Origin: Chitinophagaceae bacterium
GTDB taxonomy: Bacteria; Bacteroidota; Bacteroidia; Chitinophagales; Chitinophagaceae
NCBI GenBank assembly: GCA_016787085.1
Contig: JAEUVJ010000008.1
Span: forward strand, 124,001 to 188,000
Length of the DNA stretch: 64,000 bases
Direction: 5' to 3'
In this document: positions 8,757 through 17,932 of the stretch, one piece after another
Position numbering within the stretch: the stretch's first letter is position 1
How the letters are laid out: the number at the start of each line of letters is the position of its first letter
The notes under the pieces: generated by a model
Database searches by the model: none
What the model saw: only the letters and a program-made list of their open reading frames with translations
What the model was told of the DNA's origin: nothing
Position numbers and translations under genes: made by a program

Positions 8757-11440
8757 TATTTCAGCTTAACAGTAAAATGATAATTTCCGGAACCGGTGGC
8801 TACAGGTTTCTTACTGCCGGGCAAATACACACTGGCTGTAGTATTCGCCGGTATGATCACCTCCAGTTCAAACATGCCATTAACTTTCTTCCATTCACTC
8901 ACTATTTCCCCATATACCGAATGATAGCTGGCTCTTACGTGTGTTATATCTCCCGCCGGTTGTGGTTTTATGACTATATTCTTATACGCAATAGAATGAG
9001 AGGGCTGCTGAATGCCTGCCAGTCCTGCATAGAACCATTCCATCAGGTGACCCAGCATAAAATGGTTATTGCTCACGATAGGCAATCCCTGCCACGATTC
9101 GGTCAAGGCAGTGGCCCCTTTCGCCAACTGGTAACCATAGCCCGGCACATCAGTCCGGCTGTTCATCTTAAAGATAATATCATGACGCCCGGCATCACTT
9201 AACACTTTCAGCAGGTGATGAAAGCCGATATCGCCGCTGGTCAGGCTATAATTACGTTCCTTAATATCCTTTATTATATTTTCAATAACATCCGCTTTAT
9301 TTTTTTCAGATACCAGTCCAAAACTGACGGCCATAGCATTCGATGTCTGGCTGCCGCTGCCGTACTGCTTCGTATCCGGATGATAATACATTTTATTAAA
9401 GGCCAGCTTCACCGTATCCGCCCATCGTGCATAGCGCAGAGCTTCCTTCGGTTTATTCAGCAAGGTGGCGATCTTTTTCATCAGTACCAGGTCATAATAA
9501 TAATAAGCAGTAGCCGTTAACCCCATCGGTGTCAGCTGGCAAAAACCGGGACGCTCAGGACCCAGGTCATACCAGTCGCTCAAACCATACATCAGCAGGT
9601 AGCTGCTGTCCTTACTGCGCAGGTAATGCATATACTGCTGCATGGCATAGTAATTCTTTTCCAGTTCTCCCTTATCGCCATACCACTGGTACAGGTTCCA
9701 GGGAAACAAAATGACATTACTGCCCCATTCAGGTGAATCCCTGAACCAGCCATTGGCAAAATGCATCTGCGTATATTCCGGCACTGTGGAAGGCACCAGG
9801 CCATCGGGGTTTTGCTCTTCCCGTATATCTGCTGTGATCTTTTTAGCCAGCGAATGAATATCATAGTTATACTGCAGGGCATTACCCATCAGGTGCAGTT
9901 GCTCCTGCCAGCCTAAGCGTTCCCGGTGAGGACAATCAGTAAACACGCTTTGCATATTGCTGTTAATGGCCCACTTGATTAAGCTGAATGTTTTATTGAA
10001 CAATTCATTAGAGCAGGTGAAAGAGCCGGTAACAGCAGCGCTGTTCCGTGTATGCAATGCTTTTACACCAACGATCTTTGTTTGTGTCGTATCCCGGTTT
10101 ACAGGCAAGACTTCTGCCTGTACATAACGGAAACCATAATATGTAAACTTTGGCGACCATTTTTCCATTGTACCCCCTTTCAGAATATACTGATAGTAAC
10201 TGGGGCTGCCGGTTGCCCTCTGGTTAACGGATCCGTCATCCTTTAACAACTCAGCAGGAGTGATCTTTATGGTATCCCCTTTTTTCCCTTCTACTGCTAT
10301 TTCCGGTATGCCCGACATATTTTGTCCCATATCATAGACCCATGTACCGCTGCTTATTTGCTTGCTGCTGACGGGTTCAAACTGCTGCATGATTTTCACA
10401 GGCGGCGCTACCTGTGTACGTAATGTATGCGGGGTTGTTATCAAGGCAGGTTTCCAGTTCGCATCATTGAATCCCGGCTTATTCCAGCCTTCCTGCTCTA
10501 GTGTAGCATCATAACTCTCGCCTCCGTATATGCTTGAATAAGTAACAGGGGAAGCTGATGTCCTCCAGCTTTCATCACTTACAACATTGGCTGTTGTGCC
10601 ATCGGAATACTCGATCACCATCCTTGCGATCATCTTTGGATACCCGTAAGCACCTGTCATTTTCCGGTACCGTTCACCCGGTATATAATAAAAACCATTG
10701 CCCAGCATCATCCCGACAGTATTGATCCCATCCTGCAAATAACCGGTGATATCGAAAGTTACATACAATGCCTGCCGGTCATACTTGGTCCAGCCGGGAT
10801 CTAAAAAATGATCGCCAACTTTTGTCCCGTTAATACTCATCTCAAACTGACCGAGACCACATACGTATGCCGTGGCTCTTTTTAATTTTTTCCCAATGGG
10901 AAAATCCTTCCTGAACAGCGGCAATACATCAGGTCTTTTGCCCCATTCCTTTTTTCCGTTACCATGCTCTGCCGGAATGATCGTTAAGGAGTCAGGCAAA
11001 TGCTCATAGGCGATCCATTTAGCATTCATCCAGTCACCCGGATGCAGCAAACCCATCTGCCAGTGTGCAACCGGGCTTTCTGTTCTATTCCCTTTGTTAT
11101 CCCATGCCATTACTTTCCAGAAATATTTTTTCGCGGGCTGTAATTTTTTTCCGGCATACGTCACCTGCACCGACGCAGCACTCATTATCTTTTTACTATC
11201 CCACACCGTGGCTATATTTTTTTCCAACGCCAGTGAATCCTCTGATACCAGTATCCTGCAGGCTGTTTGCCATACATTTTTCTGTGAGCTTTTCAGTTCC
11301 CAACTCAGACGCGGCCGGGCGGCTTTCACTCCCAGCGGGTTCTCATTGTGCTCACAACGCAGCTTTGTTACCTGGAGTGGTTGTGCCATCAGCACCGTAC
11401 TGAATAAAATACATACTGCTATGCCTGCTATCCGTTTCAT
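8756..11440 (-). CDS. Glycoside hydrolase family 78 alpha-L-rhamnosidase
   Basis: The 894-residue protein starts with MKRIAGIAVCILFSTVLMAQ, a clean signal peptide; a longer in-frame start at 11506 would overlap the upstream gene and spoil it. The domains are an N-terminal fibronectin-like rhamnosidase domain (LRCEHNENPLGV), a beta-sandwich region (about 160-340), an (alpha/alpha)6 barrel (about 450-790) and a C-terminal beta-sandwich. The signature DCPHRERLGWQEQ supplies Asp502 and the likely general acid Glu507; Glu781 in LTESWQG is the likely general base. It would release terminal L-rhamnose from oligosaccharides. With RhaT in the same operon, this gene gives the strongest hint that rhamnose is the target sugar. 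Confidence 0.95.
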   Translation of the reverse strand: MKRIAGIAVCILFSTVLMAQPLQVTKLRCEHNENPLGVKAARPRLSWELKSSQKNVWQTACRILVSEDSLALEKNIATVWDSKKIMSAASVQVTYAGKKLQPAKKYFWKVMAWDNKGNRTESPVAHWQMGLLHPGDWMNAKWIAYEHLPDSLTIIPAEHGNGKKEWGKRPDVLPLFRKDFPIGKKLKRATAYVCGLGQFEMSINGTKVGDHFLDPGWTKYDRQALYVTFDITGYLQDGINTVGMMLGNGFYYIPGERYRKMTGAYGYPKMIARMVIEYSDGTTANVVSDESWRTSASPVTYSSIYGGESYDATLEQEGWNKPGFNDANWKPALITTPHTLRTQVAPPVKIMQQFEPVSSKQISSGTWVYDMGQNMSGIPEIAVEGKKGDTIKITPAELLKDDGSVNQRATGSPSYYQYILKGGTMEKWSPKFTYYGFRYVQAEVLPVNRDTTQTKIVGVKALHTRNSAAVTGSFTCSNELFNKTFSLIKWAINSNMQSVFTDCPHRERLGWQEQLHLMGNALQYNYDIHSLAKKITADIREEQNPDGLVPSTVPEYTQMHFANGWFRDSPEWGSNVILFPWNLYQWYGDKGELEKNYYAMQQYMHYLRSKDSSYLLMYGLSDWYDLGPERPGFCQLTPMGLTATAYYYYDLVLMKKIATLLNKPKEALRYARWADTVKLAFNKMYYHPDTKQYGSGSQTSNAMAVSFGLVSEKNKADVIENIIKDIKERNYSLTSGDIGFHHLLKVLSDAGRHDIIFKMNSRTDVPGYGYQLAKGATALTESWQGLPIVSNNHFMLGHLMEWFYAGLAGIQQPSHSIAYKNIVIKPQPAGDITHVRASYHSVYGEIVSEWKKVNGMFELEVIIPANTTASVYLPGSKKPVATGSGNYHFTVKLK

Positions 11441-11477
11441 TGCATCATTTAATGAGTTTATGACCCTCACCGCTTCC

Positions 11478-14400
11478 CTATTGCACATCCACACTGCTCC
11501 ATGCAAGGCCCTCCGCCTTTTCCACTATTAACCGCACTATATAATCACCTGCATTGATCTGCGAGTTTGTACTGATCGTAAACTGGTTCCATTTCCCTGA
11601 ACGGGTAAATGTATAATTAACTGTCTCTTCCTGCATCAGGGTGCCTCCTGCATCCAGTAATTGCAGTTGACCGCCTGTCCCCTGTTCTTTATCGTAGTGG
11701 TATTTCACCGTCAGTGAATAGCGGTCGGCCACGCCGGTCTGAATGGGATAATCAATAATCACCCGGCGATTCTCCTTTACAACCACGCAGTACCGTCCAT
11801 TCACCGAATCTTTCACGGATCCTTCACTCAGCTTTGCTGTATTAGCCCGGTATTGTGTAACCGGCTTCAGGTCATAAGCAGGCTGCATATTGCTGACAGG
11901 CTGCATCGCCACGATACAATCAGGTGAAATGTCCAAACTCACTGTCACATCTTTCTCAAACCGCTTTCTGAATACCGGATAAATTGTACCACCCTGCTCA
12001 TCGGTAATGATCTCCGTACCGGTATTTTCAAAATCGGCAATCGCTGCCGGTTTCGGTAATCCCTTTGCTGACGCAACGAAAACATCCGTTGGCCGCTTAG
12101 TGATAAACCCGATGGTTCTTTTATCTTTCCTGTTCCTGAATGATACCCAGTCGGCGCCATACAACTGCGGCGGAAGAGAATTGAAATGTATTTCTTCTTC
12201 TGTATACTGTTTATCCCCGATGTCCAGCCATGATTTGACTGTGTACTCAGTTACTGGTCTGCCAATACTCAGCATCTGTGATTCCGGATAACTTTTATTT
12301 AAAGTAGCGATAGCTATGGCAGATATCAATGCTTCTCCAGCCTTACTTTCAGGAAAAGAAATGATCATCTTACCACCGGTGATCTTTGCCTTTACTGTTT
12401 TCTTCAAAGCAGCATTTGCCCCGGCTTCTTTCCATATATCAAGATCATTCAGTACCGTTCTTCCATTGATCGCCACATCAAACAACCGCATCCCTTTCCC
12501 ATCTGCTCCCCCGCCGATACCAATCCACGGTTCTATAAAATATAATTCAACAAGATATTCTCCGTCAAGCAATGAAAATTCATACTGCAGTTTATTCTTT
12601 CCATAACGAAAATCCTGGAACAGCTTCCAGTCTTTTGTATTCCTTATGGGAGAAAAGATCCGGCGCTGGCTGGCAAAGTTCTCCGCTACTTCCGGGAAAT
12701 CCTTTGTCCACGAGGAGGAACCGTAAGTGGTGAGTGGTGAGTGGTGAGTGGGAAGTACCCTGTCAGCCATCCAAAGATTTCCATTTTGATCTTCGTAATC
12801 CGGACCGCCGCAGTTGATACGATATGCATAATGATAACCGGTCTGTGGCTTTGTTATATTCTTTGCCTGCGCATATAGCCTGGCATAGCCCGGCGATGGT
12901 GGCAAATGCAATAACGTGATCGTATCTCTTGCTGCTGCCTTTCCGTTTACATAACCCACTGCGTACAACACGTTATATTGAATGTTCACCTGATCCCATT
13001 GAAAATGAGTGCCCGTACCGTTTCTTTTTCGTTTACCGAGTGAACCAGCATTTACATCATTGAACAATTCCACTTCATCGCAATTGGAATAAACAAGGAT
13101 GCTATCTTTTACTCCCGGTTTCATCCACCTGTTGGGCCAGGTATGGGAAACGATATACACCATGGGTTCCTTATGCTTATTGGCATAATTACTCCGGAAC
13201 ATATAAAAAGCATCCGTTGGTTCTTCCCATGGCGTCAGCAATCCTTTATAATTCACCGGCCCGATACGATCCAGTTCCCGCAGTCCTTCTCCTCCCTGCA
13301 CTCTTCCCGGGTTATCATGCGATGTCAGCAGCCAGAAGAAATGACCGGCCACGCTGTCCTTCGCTTTTTCAGCCAGGCGTATCTTTTGTTCCATTAACAA
13401 TGTCATCCTGTCCTCACTTAACACAGCATTTTGTTGAAAGCCCCCTTCACTGTGCAGGTCAATCGTTCGCCAGGCGCCGTACTCCCCTACTAATATTTGC
13501 TTTTTCAGGTCCTCTCCGTAAGTAGCCGGGTTGCCTCCGTATGTGCCTGTCCAGTTTTGCGGCACATTCCAGTCTGTACCTTCCCCGCCGTTGCAGGTGG
13601 TCACCCATCGTTGTGATGAAGTGGTAGGATCTAATGAACGGATCAGCTCAGTGCATTCCTTTGCAAAATCTTCCGGCAACTTGCTTTCATTCTGCAATCC
13701 CCACATTACCACCGAAGGGTCATTTCGTCTTTCGATCACCCATTCTTTCAGTAATTGTTTGAAATGATGTCTGAACTCCGGCGAGTCATACCACACATGG
13801 GCAGATAACTGTGTCCACCAGAGAATACCATATTTATTACACAATTGCCCGTATAATAAATTATGCGGCTGGTGACCATCACGAAAAGCATTGAAACCAG
13901 CCAGGCGCAGCCATTTCATTCGTGAAATGATCTGTTCTTTACTGAAGGCGTGACTTTGGCCGAGTAAATGTTCATATTCCGCCACGCCATTAATGAATAC
14001 AGCTTGGCCATTCAATAAAAACTGGTGCGAAGGAGTTTTCCAGTTAATAGTGCGAAAGCCAAAATCATTTTCTGCTCTATCAATAACAACACCGTCTTCC
14101 TTTATTATAGAAACGATCTTATACAGATACGGGTTCTCCACTGACCATAACTCCGGCTTATTGACGGCTATATCTTTCCGGGATACGGTAAGAGAGTCTC
14201 CTGCATCTATCATTTGCACTCCTGAACTTTCTGCCGCCAGTTTCCCCTTTGCATCCATTAATTGATGAACAACAGTTATGTTTCTTTTTTGCCGTGAGTA
14301 ATTTTTGATCGTGGTATTGATAAAAAGGTCAGCTTTATCACTTTTTATATCTGCCCACGCATGTACACCAAAAGGCCCGATACGTACATCGCTGGTAACT

Positions 14401-14993
14401 ATTAAATGCACAGGACGGAATATACCCATTGGCTGGGAACCTTCCGAAAACCCCCTTTCTTCACTGCAGCCACCGCATACCCAGGGAAGATCTTTGATGT
14501 TCACAGGATGGTAAGTTCTTACGGCTAATTGGTTATTGCTACCGTCGGTTTTGATCATCCCTGTTACATCAATAGTGAATGTAGTTCTGCCACCGGCATG
14601 CTCACCCACATACTTTCCATTCAGGTAAACTGTAGTGTAAGAACCGGCGCCTTCAAAAAAAAGGAAAAATCGTTTGCCTGTTTTTGACTGGCGGATACTG
14701 ACTATTCGTCTGTACCATGCATCTCCATGGCGATTACCATGCAATAATCGCCTGTATCCTTCGTAGGCATCCCAGTTGTGGGGAATATTTACTTTACTCC
14801 ATCCCTTGTCATGTACCGGGGGCATATAAGGAAGCGTGGCGGAAGGAGTATTCCGGTCGGTAGCAATAGTGAGCCAGTCGTTGTTCAGTGAAATGTCCCG
14901 GCGCTGGGCAAAAGAGTTGAACCACAAAGACACAAAGACACAAAGAAGCAGGAAACTTTTCACGCAAAGCCGTAAAGAAGCAAAGCAATACAT
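11478..14993 (-). CDS. Large glycoside hydrolase family 2 protein with malectin-like domain
   Basis: With the ATG at 14993 this is a 1171-residue GH2 enzyme. It has a sugar-binding jelly roll (about 35-210, with VNIPHNWDAYEGYRR), an Ig-like domain (210-310) and a TIM barrel (310-600). The predicted acid/base is Glu436 in GLQNESK and the nucleophile Glu504 in LVGEYGAW. A C-terminal part follows with a malectin-like carbohydrate-binding domain (about 735-910) and further beta domains. A start at 15071 is possible but overlaps the upstream gene by 26 bp. The signal peptide (cleavage after NSFAQ) is encoded inside an intergenic-type repeat, and a second repeat codes for THHSPLTT near residue 750. 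Substrate is unknown; beta-galactosidase, beta-glucuronidase and arabinopyranosidase are all possible. Confidence 0.9.
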   Translation of the reverse strand: MYCFASLRLCVKSFLLLCVFVSLWFNSFAQRRDISLNNDWLTIATDRNTPSATLPYMPPVHDKGWSKVNIPHNWDAYEGYRRLLHGNRHGDAWYRRIVSIRQSKTGKRFFLFFEGAGSYTTVYLNGKYVGEHAGGRTTFTIDVTGMIKTDGSNNQLAVRTYHPVNIKDLPWVCGGCSEERGFSEGSQPMGIFRPVHLIVTSDVRIGPFGVHAWADIKSDKADLFINTTIKNYSRQKRNITVVHQLMDAKGKLAAESSGVQMIDAGDSLTVSRKDIAVNKPELWSVENPYLYKIVSIIKEDGVVIDRAENDFGFRTINWKTPSHQFLLNGQAVFINGVAEYEHLLGQSHAFSKEQIISRMKWLRLAGFNAFRDGHQPHNLLYGQLCNKYGILWWTQLSAHVWYDSPEFRHHFKQLLKEWVIERRNDPSVVMWGLQNESKLPEDFAKECTELIRSLDPTTSSQRWVTTCNGGEGTDWNVPQNWTGTYGGNPATYGEDLKKQILVGEYGAWRTIDLHSEGGFQQNAVLSEDRMTLLMEQKIRLAEKAKDSVAGHFFWLLTSHDNPGRVQGGEGLRELDRIGPVNYKGLLTPWEEPTDAFYMFRSNYANKHKEPMVYIVSHTWPNRWMKPGVKDSILVYSNCDEVELFNDVNAGSLGKRKRNGTGTHFQWDQVNIQYNVLYAVGYVNGKAAARDTITLLHLPPSPGYARLYAQAKNITKPQTGYHYAYRINCGGPDYEDQNGNLWMADRVLPTHHSPLTTYGSSSWTKDFPEVAENFASQRRIFSPIRNTKDWKLFQDFRYGKNKLQYEFSLLDGEYLVELYFIEPWIGIGGGADGKGMRLFDVAINGRTVLNDLDIWKEAGANAALKKTVKAKITGGKMIISFPESKAGEALISAIAIATLNKSYPESQMLSIGRPVTEYTVKSWLDIGDKQYTEEEIHFNSLPPQLYGADWVSFRNRKDKRTIGFITKRPTDVFVASAKGLPKPAAIADFENTGTEIITDEQGGTIYPVFRKRFEKDVTVSLDISPDCIVAMQPVSNMQPAYDLKPVTQYRANTAKLSEGSVKDSVNGRYCVVVKENRRVIIDYPIQTGVADRYSLTVKYHYDKEQGTGGQLQLLDAGGTLMQEETVNYTFTRSGKWNQFTISTNSQINAGDYIVRLIVEKAEGLAWSSVDVQ
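12725..12757. repeat. GTGAGTGGT-type tandem words inside a GH2 gene
   Basis: About three copies of a GTGAGTG-type word stand in tandem. Read on the coding (minus) strand they are ACTCACCACT words, the same type as the intergenic array at 38041-38085. Here they are translated in frame as part of THHSPLTT. Confidence 0.7.
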
Positions 14994-15042
14994 TTTCTTA
15001 AGCTCAAAGCTTTGCGTCTTTATATCTTCAGCGTCTTTAATT
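14926..15042. repeat. CACAAAGA-word inverted repeat overlapping a gene start
   Basis: One arm consists of repeated CACAAAGA and GCAAAG words (14928-14987), the other of CTTTGCGTCTTT-type words (about 15010-15040), so the two arms are imperfect reverse complements. The same family occurs between genes at 36894-36956, 37838-37917 and 55757-55792. Here it covers the start region and signal peptide of the large GH2 gene. Confidence 0.8.
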
Positions 15043-15045
15043 CCT

Positions 15046-17889
15046 CTATAATTTGTTGAGATCCCCATCAAACCGGTAAACCCCGTTTTTTATTGTGGCT
15101 ATTTGCTTCACTATACCATTATAACGCAGCAGCAGCGGCTGACCGGTTTTTGATCTTACTGTCAATTGAACCAATCGCCCGTTACTCCACTTTATATCTA
15201 TTACAAAACCTCCTCTTGCGCAAATACCTTTTATATCTCCGGCAGGTAAGGCAGAAGGCAGTGCCGGTAGTAAATCAACATACTTTGTATGACTTTGCAA
15301 CAGCATTTCCCCGATACCGGCGGCTCCGCCAAAGTTGCCATCTATCTGGAAAGGAGGATGCGCATCAAATAAATTCGGGTAACTGCCTGCCCCGCCTTTT
15401 ACCGGGCTCATCAGCATTTGTATCATCTTATATGTATGCTCCCCATCTTTGAAGCGTGCCCAGCAATTGATCTTCCATCCCAGGCTCCAGCCGGTAGCCG
15501 CATCACCACGGTACAGTAAAGATTGTCTGGCTGCTTTCATCAGTGCAGGTGTTTCATCCCAGTTGATCCCGCTGCCGGGATACATCCCCCACAAGTGCGA
15601 GATGTGGCGATGTTTATTAGTGGTATCATCCTTATCCTTCATCCATTCCTGCAACTGGCCGTATTTGCCGATCTTATCCGGTGCAATTTGTTTTGATCTT
15701 TCCTGTAAAGTGTTTCGCAATGCTGCATCCGTGTTCAATATTGTACTTGCCGCAATTACATTATGAAATAAAGCTCTTATGATCTGGTGGTCCATGGCCG
15801 GTCCTGCCACCAATCCACCCTGCTCGGGCGAATTGGATGGTGTACTGATCAAATAACCTGTTTCCCGATCTTTCACTAAAAATGAATTAAAGAACAATGC
15901 CGCCTCTTTCATGACAGGGTAGGCCTTGTTCTTTAAGAACACTTTATCCTGAGTGAACAAATAACGTTCCCACAAATGTTCACATAACCAGGCGCCGCCC
16001 GTCACCCATATTCCGTGATTGGCCGCATTGATAGGCGCCGTTCCTCTCCACAGGTCCGTATTATGATGCAATACCCAGCCGGGAGCATTGTAATGATCTT
16101 TTGCCGTTTGCTTTCCCGTCACCGATAATTCCTCTATCATTTTAAACAGCGGCTCATGCATCGGTGAAAGGCCCAGTAATTCAGCGGGCCAGTAGTTCAT
16201 CTCAGCATTGATGTTCGTCGTGTATTTGCTTCCCCAGGGAGGCGTCAGCAGATCGTTCCATATACCCTGCAGGTTAGCGGGTCTCGTTCCGGGACGTGAA
16301 GATGATATCAGTAAATATCTTCCATACTGAAGATATAATGCAACAAAGGAAGGATCATCAGATGAAGCGAACCTTCCGAGTCTTTCATCCGTTGGCAAGA
16401 CCTCCCCAAACCCCTCCGAAGGAGGGGCTTTAGACTCTGCTGTCCGGCGGTCATATAACTCAATGGAGAATGTATTGAAATATTTCTGGTATTCATTAAC
16501 ATGCGCCGTTCTGATCTGCTGGTAAGTTTTACCATTCACACTTTTCAGTGCGTTGACACAGGATGTAACCGCATTACCGGAAATATCCTGATAGTTCTTA
16601 TAATTAGTGGCTGCAGTTAAATAAAGAATGGCCTCATCTGCTCCTGTCACCACGATCTTATTATTGATTATACTGAAGCTACCTCCTGTCAGTTTTACCT
16701 GTAAATAACTCTCTCCTTTCAATGCTCCGTTCCTTACTTTCACTGACAATCCTATCGTATTTGCATTGATTTTTTTAACCGAAAAATTCTTATGCGGGCT
16801 GTTTAATACTGCTTCGAAACTGATACTGGCCTTCCCGGATGCGGTAAGACGGACCGCCATGACCTGGTGTGGCTGGCTGATAAAATACTCTCTTTTGAAA
16901 TCAACCCCGTTGACGGAATAGGAAGTAGCCGCCACTGCATGAGCAATATCCAGTTCTCTTTTATAATTCGTGGTCGCTTGTGCATGATTGAATTTCAAAT
17001 ACAGATCTCCGAAAGGCTGGTAACTGGCCTGGTAGGTGCCGACAGCAGGCGGCTCATCGTTCTGTATAAAATATCGCCATTGCCCGTTCAGTGATACTTT
17101 CAGCGATTCCTCTCCCAAAGGGTAAACGCCAATATGCCTTATCGTATCCTTGTAACCGGTAATACCGCCTTTATCAAAATAATTCAATACCTGTATAGCG
17201 ATCACATTCTTACCCGGATGCAGAACATCACCCGGTATCCTGTACCTTCTTGCTTCCGTATTCTCCTGTGTGCCGATCAGTTTCCCGTTTACATAGGTAA
17301 GATCCCCGTCCCGTATCCTGTTAAGATCAAGTACCAGTTCCTTACCTGCCCAGTTTGCCGGCAGTTCAAAATGGGTGCGCAACCATACGGCGCCATCCAA
17401 TCCTTCAAAACCTGCAGCCTCCCATCCATCATACGAAGGAACTGTCATTGTCTTCCATTGACTGTCATCAAAATCTTCTGCAGCCGGATTACCTTTCACT
17501 CCTTTCAATGACAATATCTCTTTTATCCATGCATCCTTTTTCCCTTCATTACTTTTCAGGCCCATGAATTCCTTTTCAGCCAGCGCTTCGGCTTCTTTCT
17601 GTTTTCCTGCAAATATTAATTGACGTATCGTATCCAAATATCTATAAGCACCGGGGCGGCTATACGATCTTGGCTCGCCTGTCCATAACGTTTCTTCATT
17701 GAACTGTATCCTGTCCTCTTCCACTCCTCCAAATAGCATTGCACCGATACGCCCGTTGCCAACCGGTAAGGCTTCGGTCCATTTCACAGCAGGTTGCTTG
17801 TACCAGAGTTTCAATGCCTGCCCGCTGACAATTTTTACACCTGGCAGGAGCAGAATAATTAAAATGATTCTTCGTAGTTCTCTGTTCAT
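15046..17889 (-). CDS. Glycoside hydrolase family 95 (alpha-L-fucosidase/galactosidase type) with inserted domains
   Basis: The 947-residue exported protein starts its GH95 N-domain after the signal peptide with LKLWYKQPAVKWTEALPVGNG. The catalytic (alpha/alpha)6 region carries Asn559 and Asn561 in TTNINAEMNYW, the likely acid Glu689 in SNSPEQGG, and Asp850 in PPFQIDGNFGG, the positions used by characterised GH95 enzymes. Usual members are about 750-830 residues. Two additions explain the length: a jelly-roll domain of about 165 residues (about 115-285, with FDDSQWKTMTVP and LTYVNGKLIGTQ) resembling the insert of sialate O-acetylesterases, and a short repeat-derived stretch SKAPPSEGFGEV near residues 485-498. 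The activity is probably removal of alpha-L-fucose or alpha-L-galactose; the choice cannot be made from sequence alone. Confidence 0.92.
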   Translation of the reverse strand: MNRELRRIILIILLLPGVKIVSGQALKLWYKQPAVKWTEALPVGNGRIGAMLFGGVEEDRIQFNEETLWTGEPRSYSRPGAYRYLDTIRQLIFAGKQKEAEALAEKEFMGLKSNEGKKDAWIKEILSLKGVKGNPAAEDFDDSQWKTMTVPSYDGWEAAGFEGLDGAVWLRTHFELPANWAGKELVLDLNRIRDGDLTYVNGKLIGTQENTEARRYRIPGDVLHPGKNVIAIQVLNYFDKGGITGYKDTIRHIGVYPLGEESLKVSLNGQWRYFIQNDEPPAVGTYQASYQPFGDLYLKFNHAQATTNYKRELDIAHAVAATSYSVNGVDFKREYFISQPHQVMAVRLTASGKASISFEAVLNSPHKNFSVKKINANTIGLSVKVRNGALKGESYLQVKLTGGSFSIINNKIVVTGADEAILYLTAATNYKNYQDISGNAVTSCVNALKSVNGKTYQQIRTAHVNEYQKYFNTFSIELYDRRTAESKAPPSEGFGEVLPTDERLGRFASSDDPSFVALYLQYGRYLLISSSRPGTRPANLQGIWNDLLTPPWGSKYTTNINAEMNYWPAELLGLSPMHEPLFKMIEELSVTGKQTAKDHYNAPGWVLHHNTDLWRGTAPINAANHGIWVTGGAWLCEHLWERYLFTQDKVFLKNKAYPVMKEAALFFNSFLVKDRETGYLISTPSNSPEQGGLVAGPAMDHQIIRALFHNVIAASTILNTDAALRNTLQERSKQIAPDKIGKYGQLQEWMKDKDDTTNKHRHISHLWGMYPGSGINWDETPALMKAARQSLLYRGDAATGWSLGWKINCWARFKDGEHTYKMIQMLMSPVKGGAGSYPNLFDAHPPFQIDGNFGGAAGIGEMLLQSHTKYVDLLPALPSALPAGDIKGICARGGFVIDIKWSNGRLVQLTVRSKTGQPLLLRYNGIVKQIATIKNGVYRFDGDLNKL
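16399..16433. repeat. CCCCTCCGAAGGAGGGG hairpin repeat inside the GH95 gene
   Basis: CCCCTCC (16411-16417) and GGAGGGG (16421-16427) form a 7-bp stem with loop GAA, flanked by CCTCCCCAAA. This hairpin type is normally found between genes in Bacteroidota and has relatives at 17912-17932, 35820-35833 and 61544-61740. Here it is read through in frame as SKAPPSEGFGEV. Confidence 0.8.
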
Positions 17890-17911
17890 AAGTTAATGTA
17901 TCTTGCTTGCT

Positions 17912-17932
17912 CCCCCTTCAGGGGTTGGGGGT
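17912..17932. repeat. CCCCTTCAGGGG hairpin repeat supplying a stop codon
   Basis: CCCC (17913-17916), loop TTCA and GGGG (17921-17924) form a short hairpin at the junction of two glycosidase genes. On the minus strand its CCCCCAACCCCTGA reads as the last residues PNP and the TGA stop of the upstream gene. It could also act as an RNA hairpin in the operon; it has no T-run, so termination here is unlikely. Confidence 0.65.

Noticed and set aside
11441..11506. Longer start for the GH78 gene
   Set aside because: It would overlap the upstream gene and place 22 polar residues before an otherwise perfect signal peptide.
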